Shown here piece by piece: positions 28,173 through 35,433 of a stretch of DNA of 35,433 bases. The stretch comes from Dysgonamonadaceae bacterium (lineage in GTDB: Bacteria; Bacteroidota; Bacteroidia; Bacteroidales; Azobacteroidaceae). The translations under genes and the position numbers were made by a program. Position 1 is the stretch's first letter. Every line of letters begins with the position of its first letter. The notes below the pieces were generated by a model, which was given only the letters and a program-made list of their open reading frames with translations, made no database searches and was not told the DNA's origin. The stretch covers positions 1 to 35,433 of the forward strand of contig JAISUK010000085.1 of NCBI GenBank assembly GCA_031272075.1, written 5' to 3'.

Positions 28173-31025
28173 ATGACTAACAATTCTTTTATTATAAAAA
28201 CCATGCTGTGTGTGGCGATGATCGTATTGCCATCCGTATGCATTCAAGCACAGGAAACAGATACAACGGCATTAAAGAAAATAGCAATAATGGAACCCGG
28301 CATCTATTTCCCGGTAGCGAAAGCACGTTCTTCGGCAGCCGTGACTTCTATTTCCGGAGAAACATTATATAAAACTCCGGCTGCAAACCTTACCAATACG
28401 CTCTATGGATTGTCGAGCGGACTGCTGGTTCAACAAGCCGGCGGAGAACCGGGCAGGGATGCTGCAAGCCTGACTGTCCGTGGGTTGGGTTCGTTCAATT
28501 ACGGCTCTTTTGCCGTTTTTATTGACGGTTTCCAAACCACTGACTCTTATTTTGAATACTTGTTGCCCGCAGAAATAGAAAGCATCTCTATCTTGAAAGA
28601 CGCCGCCGCCCTCGCACCATTCGGAATGATTGGCGCCAACGGCATCCTCTGGATAGAAACCAAACGGGGAAAAGTCGGAAAACCGAAGATACAGGCACAA
28701 TTCCGCACAGGGACGCAACAGTTGCAACACCTCACCAAGCCGCTGCCATCAGTCGAATATGCGAGCTTATACAATGAGGCTGTCAGTAACGACAATGGAC
28801 GTGTATGGAATCCTGTTTACAGCGACAGTGAAATTAACGCATACAGAAATGGAGGTACCAATGTGGATTGGTACGATGCCGCCCTGAAGTCATCGACACC
28901 ATTCACTTCTACCGACCTGACGTTCGATGGAGGAGGCGAGAATGCCCGCTATTTTATCATGCTGGGGTATGTCAACAACCAGGGATTTTATGACGTAACA
29001 AATGATGATACCCACGCCAACAGACAAATTCAACAATACAACATCCGTTCGAATTTCGACTTTAACATGTTCAAGATCTTTGAAGGAAGAGTCAATCTCG
29101 GCGGACGAATCGAAGACAGAAAAAGTCCGGCGTTCGACGGTTCTACACTGTGGAGTAACCTGGAAAGCTATCCCAACAATATCTACCCGGTGAAAAATGC
29201 CGACGGGACATGGACGGGAACTGCCGCCTTCCCTTATAATCCGGTCGCTTCCATCAGGGAATTGGGTTATTATTCCAGTCATAATCGTTCGATACAAGCC
29301 AATTTTTCATTGAAAGAAAAACTGGATTTCATTATCCCCGGGCTGTATATCTCCGAAGCCGCTTCGTTCAGCAACTGGACGGAAGGGGCGTACAATGTTA
29401 CACGCGACTATGCCCGCTACAACACCAATGGCGTCAATGAAACCACCCACGAAGACAGGAACTATGCCGTGTCCTCAGACATCGCCAAGAATCAATGGAA
29501 CCGCAACCAGCTGCAATTATCGGCCGGATACGATCGGCAGTCGGGCAGACACCTCCTTCATTCGGGTTTTGATTATTTGCAAAGTTCATACAATGTCGAC
29601 GCCAACCAAAACGGATCGGCCGGAAATCAGATGAAATACAATCGTCAACATATTTCAGGACGAGTCCATTACGAATACGACAAACGCTTTACTGGCGAAA
29701 TGAGTTTCTCCTACAGTGGGGCGGACGATTTTGCCGAAGGCAACTGTTTCGGCTTTTATCCCGCCGTATCGGGCGCCTGGATTCTGTCGAACGAGTCAGC
29801 CCTGAGACAAAATCCGATCGTCGACTTTCTGAAAGTGCGGGCTTCAGCCGGAAAGACGGCTTACAATATATTTGAAGATGCACAATTTTCTCGCTACCTG
29901 TATCAACAATATTATGTCTACTCCGGAAGTTTTCTGATGGGGAACAGCGCCCCGACCAGCGTAAATGGAATTATTCCATATTATATGGCAGTGCCGGATA
30001 TCTTTGCTGAAGAAAGCATGAAATACAATTTCGGCATCGACGCAAGCCTCTTCAATGCGCTGGATATTACAGCGGAGGTATTCATGGACAAACGGCAAGG
30101 CATTTTGTATGAAGATAATTCCTATCTTTCCGTCATTGGCATCACGCCTCCCGTCCAAAATTCAGGAAAAGTCACCACCTCCGGACTGGAACTAACCTTG
30201 GAGTACAACGGTTCGGCCGAAAAATTCAGTTACCGCATCGGTGGAAACCTGACTTGTCTGAAAGATAAAATCGATTACATCCCCGAATTGACCCCGCCAT
30301 CGCCCGCTGCAGCCAGTATGGGCTACAGCATCGGTCTCCCGAACGGATACGAATGTGCAGGATGGTACGATTTAACCGACTTCAACGACGACGGAACGCT
30401 CAAAGATGGCCTCCCCATCCCTTCCTTCGGAAATGTGCAACCGGGAGATTTGAAATACCGGGATGTTTCGGGCGACGGAGTAATCGACGAGCGTGACATC
30501 GTGAAGATCGGCAAACGGAGTTATCCGAAAATGTATTACGCTTTCCATCTGGAAGCCGACTATGCCGGTTTCGATTTCAGGGCATTGTTTCAGGGAGTTG
30601 CAGGCAGGGAAGTCAATATCTTAAGCAGCGCCTACAACAAAGTGCATGCGTTTGAAAATAGCGTTACCACTGCTTACGAAATTGCCAAAGGCCGTTGGGC
30701 ATACTATCCCGAACAAGGCATCGACACCCGGTCAACAGCCACTTATCCGCGATTGACTACCCAACACAATGAAAATAACTACCGCGCATCCACTTTTTGG
30801 ATGAAAAACGGCGATTTCTTGCGCTTGCGCACCATTGAAATCGGCTACACCATTCCGCCGCAACTGTTGAGCGGATTCAACCTGACAAATGTTCGCATTT
30901 TTGTCAGCGGAATGAACTTGTTTACATTGAGCTCATTGTTGAAAGATTACGATCTGGATCCCGAAACATTGTCGGGCCATCCCGGAGTAAAGTCTTATAA
31001 TACAGGAATTAAAATCAGTTTTTAA
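28173..31025 (+). CDS. SusC-like transporter (second), lacking the N-terminal extension
   Basis: A 950-residue SusC-family protein with AGGA-like ribosome-binding sequence (AAAAGGAAC) ahead of the ATG. Signal peptide 1-26 (CIQA, then QE). Unlike the first SusC it has no carboxypeptidase-regulatory-like domain and no recognisable VVVVGYG TonB box; the mature protein begins QETDTTALKKIAIM and enters the plug at about residue 49 (ARSSAAVTSISGETLY), with SLTVRGLGSFNYGSFAVFID and ILKDAAALAPFGMIGANGIL. PGDLKYRDVSGDGVIDERD is the calcium loop; the C-terminus is TGIKISF. The frame is intact. It may depend on another partner for energy or be a specialised channel. Confidence 0.95.
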   Translation: MTNNSFIIKTMLCVAMIVLPSVCIQAQETDTTALKKIAIMEPGIYFPVAKARSSAAVTSISGETLYKTPAANLTNTLYGLSSGLLVQQAGGEPGRDAASLTVRGLGSFNYGSFAVFIDGFQTTDSYFEYLLPAEIESISILKDAAALAPFGMIGANGILWIETKRGKVGKPKIQAQFRTGTQQLQHLTKPLPSVEYASLYNEAVSNDNGRVWNPVYSDSEINAYRNGGTNVDWYDAALKSSTPFTSTDLTFDGGGENARYFIMLGYVNNQGFYDVTNDDTHANRQIQQYNIRSNFDFNMFKIFEGRVNLGGRIEDRKSPAFDGSTLWSNLESYPNNIYPVKNADGTWTGTAAFPYNPVASIRELGYYSSHNRSIQANFSLKEKLDFIIPGLYISEAASFSNWTEGAYNVTRDYARYNTNGVNETTHEDRNYAVSSDIAKNQWNRNQLQLSAGYDRQSGRHLLHSGFDYLQSSYNVDANQNGSAGNQMKYNRQHISGRVHYEYDKRFTGEMSFSYSGADDFAEGNCFGFYPAVSGAWILSNESALRQNPIVDFLKVRASAGKTAYNIFEDAQFSRYLYQQYYVYSGSFLMGNSAPTSVNGIIPYYMAVPDIFAEESMKYNFGIDASLFNALDITAEVFMDKRQGILYEDNSYLSVIGITPPVQNSGKVTTSGLELTLEYNGSAEKFSYRIGGNLTCLKDKIDYIPELTPPSPAAASMGYSIGLPNGYECAGWYDLTDFNDDGTLKDGLPIPSFGNVQPGDLKYRDVSGDGVIDERDIVKIGKRSYPKMYYAFHLEADYAGFDFRALFQGVAGREVNILSSAYNKVHAFENSVTTAYEIAKGRWAYYPEQGIDTRSTATYPRLTTQHNENNYRASTFWMKNGDFLRLRTIEIGYTIPPQLLSGFNLTNVRIFVSGMNLFTLSSLLKDYDLDPETLSGHPGVKSYNTGIKISF

Positions 31026-31075
31026 ATACACGCATTATGATACGGTTTACAAATTGCAATAATCATAGCAGCATG

Positions 31076-31165
31076 AAACGAGCATGTTTTTCAAACATCC
31101 AAGTTGATGACAATCATGACATGCGAGTTCCATACGACCTTTTAAAAACAAATGATGGACGTATG
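31076..31165 (+). repeat. Dispersed repeat, copy B (ends at the second susD start)
   Basis: The counterpart of the copy at 22236-22322. The conserved 65-bp core is 31076-31140, then a short divergent A-rich stretch and ATGGACGTATG, whose last ATG (31163) is the likely susD start codon. The block has no stop in the susD frame, so a longer start at 31037 looks open, but the lipoprotein signal begins only after it. Confidence 0.85.
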
Positions 31166-32824
31166 AAAATGAATCTCCATTTTCTCATCGTCCTTTGCTT
31201 GGCCATCGGCATGGCGGGATGCGAGTTCTTGGATACGAGAACCGACCTGAATCTCACACAGGAAGACATTGATTCGGATTATTCCAAATTGAGAAATCTC
31301 GGATATGCCCCCTATACTTTTCTCCGAAACGGCTTCAGCGTGCTGGACGGCAACATTGCTGCCGTCATCTCGGACGAGGCGGAGCAGACAGCAAGCTCAT
31401 CCACTTCGCAATTCTTTAACAACGGTAGTTGGAACGCCTATTACAATCCATTGAACATCTATTCATCGAATTATATGGGCATCCGCGCCGCCAACTATTT
31501 TCTGGAATACTCGGTTGATTATAAGACTAAATTAGCTCAAAACAGAGATACGCTTTCCGACGGTGGAGCCAAATACCGGGAAGATGTTGAAGACATCGAA
31601 TATATGCGTGCAGAAGCGCATATTTTGAGAGCTTATTTTTATTTTGAATTGATCACACATTACGGAGGCGTTCCCCTGGTGAAAGAAACGCTGGAAACAG
31701 ACGACAACCTGGATTTGCCACGCGCAAGCTACGATGAGGTCATTGATTTTATTGTTGCCGAAATCGACCAATACAAAGACCAATTGCAGCCCAATTGGAA
31801 AGCTCGCGATGTGAGCCGTGACGGTCGGTTTGACCTGGGCGCCGCACTTGCACTCAAAACGCGCGCACTGCTCTACGCCGCAAGTCCGTTGCATAACGAA
31901 GGCAACCTTTCCGCTAAATGGGAAGCCGCAGCCGCAGCCGCCAACGAAATCATCACTCTGAATCGCTACAGTTTACACAACAGTTACCGAGATTTATTCC
32001 TGGAAACCAACAGCGCCACCAGTTCCGAGGTGATCTGGGCTATCCGTTGCGGAAGTTCTAACGGACCGGAACGATTAAACTATCCCATCGGCTCCGAAGG
32101 AGGAAATAGCGGTGTCACTCCTTCACACAACCTGGTTGCTGACTACGAATATCTTGGAACTCCCGATCCGAAAGACCCATACGCCAATCGAGATCCGCGG
32201 CTCGCCGCTTCGGTTGTAACCAATGGAAGCTCCTGGACAGGTCGCACCGTCGAAATCTGGCCGGGAGGCCGGGATGCCCGCACCAATGTCAATGCATCAC
32301 GAACCGGCTATTATCTGAAAAAATTCCTCAATGATGAAATGGATCTCGTGCACGGCGCAACAAAAATCCACAACTGGATCGTGTTTCGATACGCTGAAAT
32401 CCTGCTCAATTACGCCGAAGCGATGAACGAAGCCTACGGTCCCGATAATAATCATGGCTACAGTCTCACCGCCCGCGATGCAATCAATCTGGTCCGAAGT
32501 CGTCAGGGCGTTGGACTGCCTCCGGTAGTCGCCGCCAATGCCAACGAAATGCGTGAAAAAATCAAATACGAACGCAGAATAGAACTGGCATTCGAAGACC
32601 ACCGCTATTGGGATCTCATCCGATGGAAAGATGCCGAAACGATACTGAATCAACCACTTCTAGGAATCAAAGCGACAAAAACCACCGAGAATATTGTTGC
32701 TTACGAAGATTTTAATGTAGAGACAAGAAAATTTATCGCACCAAAAATGTATTATTTCCCGATTCCCAATAGTGAAATTCTGAAATCCAACGGAATATTA
32801 CTCCAAAATCCGGGATGGGAATGA
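31163..32824 (+). CDS. SusD-like surface glycan-binding lipoprotein (second)
   Basis: A 553-residue RagB/SusD-family protein from ATG 31163: signal peptide MKMNLHFLIVLCLAIGMAGC with lipid cysteine 20. An in-frame start at 31037 would add 42 residues ahead of the signal peptide, mostly from the dispersed repeat, and would spoil it. Core helical motifs include YMRAEAHILRAYFYFELITH and FRYAEILLNYAEAMNEAYG; the end is YFPIPNSEILKSNGILLQNP. It pairs with the second SusC, 137 bp upstream of this start. Ligand unknown. Confidence 0.96.
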   Translation: MKMNLHFLIVLCLAIGMAGCEFLDTRTDLNLTQEDIDSDYSKLRNLGYAPYTFLRNGFSVLDGNIAAVISDEAEQTASSSTSQFFNNGSWNAYYNPLNIYSSNYMGIRAANYFLEYSVDYKTKLAQNRDTLSDGGAKYREDVEDIEYMRAEAHILRAYFYFELITHYGGVPLVKETLETDDNLDLPRASYDEVIDFIVAEIDQYKDQLQPNWKARDVSRDGRFDLGAALALKTRALLYAASPLHNEGNLSAKWEAAAAAANEIITLNRYSLHNSYRDLFLETNSATSSEVIWAIRCGSSNGPERLNYPIGSEGGNSGVTPSHNLVADYEYLGTPDPKDPYANRDPRLAASVVTNGSSWTGRTVEIWPGGRDARTNVNASRTGYYLKKFLNDEMDLVHGATKIHNWIVFRYAEILLNYAEAMNEAYGPDNNHGYSLTARDAINLVRSRQGVGLPPVVAANANEMREKIKYERRIELAFEDHRYWDLIRWKDAETILNQPLLGIKATKTTENIVAYEDFNVETRKFIAPKMYYFPIPNSEILKSNGILLQNPGWE

Positions 32825-32834
32825 AAACTGACAT

Positions 32835-32862
32835 AATTAACAATTAACAATTAATAATTAAT
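32835..32862. repeat. Four tandem AATTAAY heptamers
   Basis: AATTAAC twice then AATTAAT twice, perfectly in 7-nt register, in the 49-bp gap between the second susD and the next lipoprotein gene. It starts 10 bp after the susD stop and ends 11 bp before the next ATG, so it covers the ribosome-binding region, where no Shine-Dalgarno sequence is seen. Confidence 0.75.
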
Positions 32863-32873
32863 AGATATTATCA

Positions 32874-34058
32874 ATGATACATAGACGTAATTTATCAATA
32901 TGGCTGACGGGAATCTTTTTTACAACCGGATTGTTGATTTCCTGCGACGAAGACGACAGTCAAAAAGAATGGGGATTTGCTAAAATATATATGCCTCAGG
33001 CAGCGCTGTCCGACGGCGGAATCACCAACAACTATCCCGTGCCTTTCAACAGTTCCAATGGAACGCAAAATTATGTAATTGACTCGACAGCCAATTTGAT
33101 GCACATCACGCTGGGAGTCTACCGTTCGGGGCTTCAAAGCCTGGAATCGTACAGTGTGAATGTGAGCGCCGACGATGCAGCAACAGCCGTTGCGGTTGCC
33201 AACACCGCCAAAGGAGTCGCTTTGCCGTCGGATTGCTATACAATTCCCAGCACCATCACCGTGCCGGACGGCGAGCGAGAAGCGATTTTCAAATTGACGG
33301 TGGATTTGGAAAAATTGATTGTCGATCATGGCGAACTGGGCAAGAAACAGCTAATTGCCGTCATCGGAATTTCCAATCCGAGCAGATATGAATTGAATGA
33401 AGCATTATCAAAAACCACGGTAATCATCGATGCTTCCAAATTTATGCCGACGCCTCCGCCGCTTTACGGACCGGAATTGATCGACGGCGGCACGTTTGAA
33501 GGATATACGGATATTACCCAAAAGTGGATGCGCATCAAACAATTGGCAAGCACAACCGACGACAATACTGCGGTCATCGATAACGGACGCCTGCGAATCA
33601 TGTATCCGATTCCTGTGAGATGTGGAATGGCTGTCTGTCAGGCGGTTTCGTTGGAAGGCGGTAAAGAATACGAATTTTCTGCCGAAATGTCCATCTCCGG
33701 ACAAAGCGCTTCAGGCGGAACATTCCAGTTCCTGACATTGATTTCCACCACACTGCCGCCCGCAAATGGGAATATCAGCAGCCTGGCGACATATTCCGCC
33801 AGCGGAAATTTCTATGCCTGGATGGGTACATTTGCCAACTCCGGCGCGGGGAACATCTATCGCTCAACAACCGGAGGAACACTCCCGATGATCGAGGGCA
33901 TCCATACCAACATGAGTACAGGACGATTCACGGCGCCAGCTTCCTATACAGGAAATCCTGTTTACGTGATTTTCGCCTTCTTTAGCAGCGATGCGAATGG
34001 AAATGCCGGCACGATCCTGCTGGATAATGTTTCACTCAAAGAATTTATCCCGGAATGA
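32874..34058 (+). CDS. Surface glycan-binding lipoprotein, DUF1735-like plus carbohydrate-binding-like domain
   Basis: A 394-residue lipoprotein with lipobox LISC (cysteine 24) followed by DEDDSQ, a strong surface-export signal. Residues about 32-192 resemble the DUF1735-type Ig-like domain common in PUL lipoproteins (FAKIYMPQAALSDGG, ADDAATAVAVAN, a following strand set ending TVIIDASKF). Residues about 197-394 look like a jelly-roll carbohydrate-binding module (GPELIDGGTFEGYTDITQKW, VSLEGGKEYEFSAEMSISGQ, AGTILLDNVSLKEF). No catalytic residues are evident. It follows susD and precedes GH16, the usual place of an SGBP. Domain names are by pattern only. Confidence 0.8.
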   Translation: MIHRRNLSIWLTGIFFTTGLLISCDEDDSQKEWGFAKIYMPQAALSDGGITNNYPVPFNSSNGTQNYVIDSTANLMHITLGVYRSGLQSLESYSVNVSADDAATAVAVANTAKGVALPSDCYTIPSTITVPDGEREAIFKLTVDLEKLIVDHGELGKKQLIAVIGISNPSRYELNEALSKTTVIIDASKFMPTPPPLYGPELIDGGTFEGYTDITQKWMRIKQLASTTDDNTAVIDNGRLRIMYPIPVRCGMAVCQAVSLEGGKEYEFSAEMSISGQSASGGTFQFLTLISTTLPPANGNISSLATYSASGNFYAWMGTFANSGAGNIYRSTTGGTLPMIEGIHTNMSTGRFTAPASYTGNPVYVIFAFFSSDANGNAGTILLDNVSLKEFIPE

Positions 34059-34094
34059 TATATGGGTTCCAAACAAACAACAAATTATTGACGT

Positions 34095-34850
34095 ATGAAT
34101 AAACAGTTGAACCTCCTCTTGATAAGCGCTCTTATACTCTTCTGTCTGATCAACTGTGGGAAAGACAACGCGGACGAGGTCATCCCCGATGCGCCCGACG
34201 CAAACGACAAGACCGGTTGGAAACTGGTTTTTGAAGAGAATTTCGACGGCTCGGCAGTCAATACCGCCGAATGGAGCATGTATAACGGCAGCGGACATAC
34301 CGGCAACGGCCTCCGCCGCCCCGAAGCATTCTCAATCGAAAACGGCCTGCTGGTCGTCACCGCGCAAATGAAAGACGGTCAGCTCGTTTCCGGAGGTATG
34401 GCGCACCGGAAAAATTATACTTACGGAAAATTTGAGTTCCGCGTACGTACGGAAAAGGATCCCGCACTGGCGACCAGCGGCGTAGTCCTCACATGGCCGC
34501 AAAGCGAAATTTGGCCGGCCGACGGAGAATTGGACATTTACGAAACAATGACCAACGGCGATCGAAATCCTTTTTACACTGTCATCCATTATGCCGCCAA
34601 CAATCAACAAATACAGTATCAACATCATTACGATGCCACGCAATGGCACACCATCGCGATGGAATGGCTGCCGGAAATTATCCGCATTTTCAGAGATGAT
34701 GTATTGGTGTATACCTGCAACAAACCGGAAGCGATACCCGATGTCGCCCATCACCTCTGCATACAGTTGGATGCTTTCAAGACGACGATGAACGATCCGG
34801 TACACATGTATGTTGATTGGGTGAAAATTTACCAACCGGACTCGAAATAG
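34095..34850 (+). CDS. GH16-family endo-glycanase lipoprotein
   Basis: A 251-residue protein with lipoprotein signal (CLINC, cysteine 21), so probably anchored in the outer membrane. The GH16 jelly-roll covers about 41-247: WKLVFEENFDGSAVNTAEW at the start, YTYGKFEFRVRT, then the active-site strand WPADGELDIYE with nucleophile E145, D147 and acid/base E150 intact in ExDxxE, and YVDWVKIYQP at the end. GH16 enzymes retain configuration and cut beta-1,3/1,4-glucans, laminarin, agars, carrageenans or xyloglucan; sequence alone does not choose, though no xyloglucan-type features are noticed. It would make the first surface cuts in this PUL. Confidence 0.93.
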   Translation: MNKQLNLLLISALILFCLINCGKDNADEVIPDAPDANDKTGWKLVFEENFDGSAVNTAEWSMYNGSGHTGNGLRRPEAFSIENGLLVVTAQMKDGQLVSGGMAHRKNYTYGKFEFRVRTEKDPALATSGVVLTWPQSEIWPADGELDIYETMTNGDRNPFYTVIHYAANNQQIQYQHHYDATQWHTIAMEWLPEIIRIFRDDVLVYTCNKPEAIPDVAHHLCIQLDAFKTTMNDPVHMYVDWVKIYQPDSK

Positions 34851-34873
34851 ACTAAATTTCAAATAATTATCCA

Positions 34874-35433
34874 ATGAGAAAAATCGGCTATTTGTTGTTC
34901 TTACTGCTTTTTTTCGAAGCAAAAAACTGTCTTCTATGCGCAAGCGACGAAATTTTTATCGGCGCACAAATCATCATCGAACCCGGACAATCGCCGGAAC
35001 AAATCGAATCATGGTTCCGCTTGCTTAATGAAAACGGCATGAATGTGTGCCGCATCCGGATGTTTGAAGATTTCATGAAAACAACGACCGGAGAGTGGAA
35101 TTTTTCACTGTTTGACTGCGCATTTAAGGCTGCCGAAAAATACGGCATCAGCGTGTTCGCCACCTTATTTCCTGCTTCGAGGAATAATTCCGTGGGCGGA
35201 TTCAAATTTCCGGGAGACGAAGAGCATCTGAAACAAATAAGCGAATATATCAAACACGTAGTTACTCATTTCAAGGCATTCCCGTCAATGTATGCTTGGG
35301 TGCTCATCAACGAACCCGGCACCGGAGGCGTCATTCCACAGAACGCTTTGGCCGAAAAACACCTTGAAGTTTGGAAAGCGAAACAGGAAAAACCGCATTA
35401 CAACAGTAAAAATTATACTTTGCTGATTAATTT
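34874..35433 (+). CDS. Clan GH-A glycoside hydrolase, N-terminal part (runs off window)
   Basis: Open to the window end; 186 residues visible. Residues 1-23 look like a signal peptide (probable cleavage after LCA). The body has a TIM-barrel start: IFIGAQIIIEPGQSPEQIES, LLNENGMNVCRIRMFEDFM, FSLFDCAFKAAEKYGISVFA, and WVLINEPG at 142-149, where N146-E147 is the Asn-acid/base pair of clan GH-A beta-strand 4. The pattern resembles the GH42-like N-terminal barrel; GH5 or the laminarin-associated family GH158 are alternatives. The nucleophile lies beyond the window, so family and substrate are open. It follows GH16 by 23 bp. Confidence 0.82.
   Translation, partial: MRKIGYLLFLLLFFEAKNCLLCASDEIFIGAQIIIEPGQSPEQIESWFRLLNENGMNVCRIRMFEDFMKTTTGEWNFSLFDCAFKAAEKYGISVFATLFPASRNNSVGGFKFPGDEEHLKQISEYIKHVVTHFKAFPSMYAWVLINEPGTGGVIPQNALAEKHLEVWKAKQEKPHYNSKNYTLLIN

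Overview
The window is a piece of a Bacteroidetes chromosome, most likely order Bacteroidales. The evidence is the ribosomal gene order ending rplQ-eno, zinc-ligand-free S4, S14 and L36, SusC/SusD pairs, lipoproteins with acidic residues after the lipid cysteine, and promoters of the Bacteroidetes TTTG / TAnnTTTG type. Genus and species cannot be decided from the sequence alone.

Layout. (1) Positions 1-2075, + strand: the end of a three-gene group made of a TonB-dependent receptor (N-terminus outside the window), a small surface lipoprotein with two Ig-like repeats, and a secreted heavy-metal-associated (HMA) domain protein with a CxxC motif. A hairpin built from heptanucleotide repeats (2072-2120) separates it from the convergent enolase gene. 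(2) Positions 2128-22026, - strand: a fused str-S10-spc-alpha cluster read from right to left: rpsL, rpsG, fusA, rpsJ, rplC, rplD, rplW, rplB, rpsS, rplV, rpsC, rplP, rpmC, rpsQ, rplN, rplX, rplE, rpsN, rpsH, rplF, rplR, rpsE, rpmD, rplO, secY, map, infA, rpmJ, rpsM, rpsK, rpsD, rpoA, rplQ, then eno. rpmJ and rpmD were found by direct translation. No tuf or adk gene lies in the cluster. Two TACCTTTG -7 boxes sit upstream of rpsL. Gaps are mostly short, with a few longer spacers (rpsL-rpsG, fusA-rpsJ, rpsC-rplP, rpsN-rpsH, rpsK-rpsD) that hold hairpins or repeats. (3) Positions 22027-22400: intergenic, holding the rpsL promoters and one copy of an 87-90 bp dispersed repeat. (4) Positions 22401-22952, + strand: a small predicted outer-membrane barrel protein. 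(5) Positions 23151-35433 (runs off the end), + strand: a polysaccharide utilization locus (PUL) of SusC-like, SusD-like, a second SusC-like, a second SusD-like, a two-domain surface glycan-binding lipoprotein, a GH16 endo-glycanase lipoprotein, and the start of a clan GH-A glycosidase.

How they work together. The PUL gene order suggests GH16 cuts a polysaccharide at the cell surface, the SGBP and SusD lipoproteins bind fragments, and the SusC channels import them with TonB energy. GH16 plus a GH-A enzyme fits a beta-glucan such as laminarin or mixed-linkage glucan, but agar- or carrageenan-type galactans cannot be excluded. No PUL regulator is seen in the window.

The less ordinary points are the dispersed repeat shared between 22236-22322 and 31076-31165 (the second copy ends on the second susD start codon), heptanucleotide-unit repeats at five intergenic sites that often touch stop codons, a SusC paralogue without the usual N-terminal extension and TonB box, an operator-like inverted repeat and three 10-bp direct repeats ahead of the PUL, and a roughly 110-residue acidic tail on ribosomal protein L17. 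I found no clearly unprecedented system.
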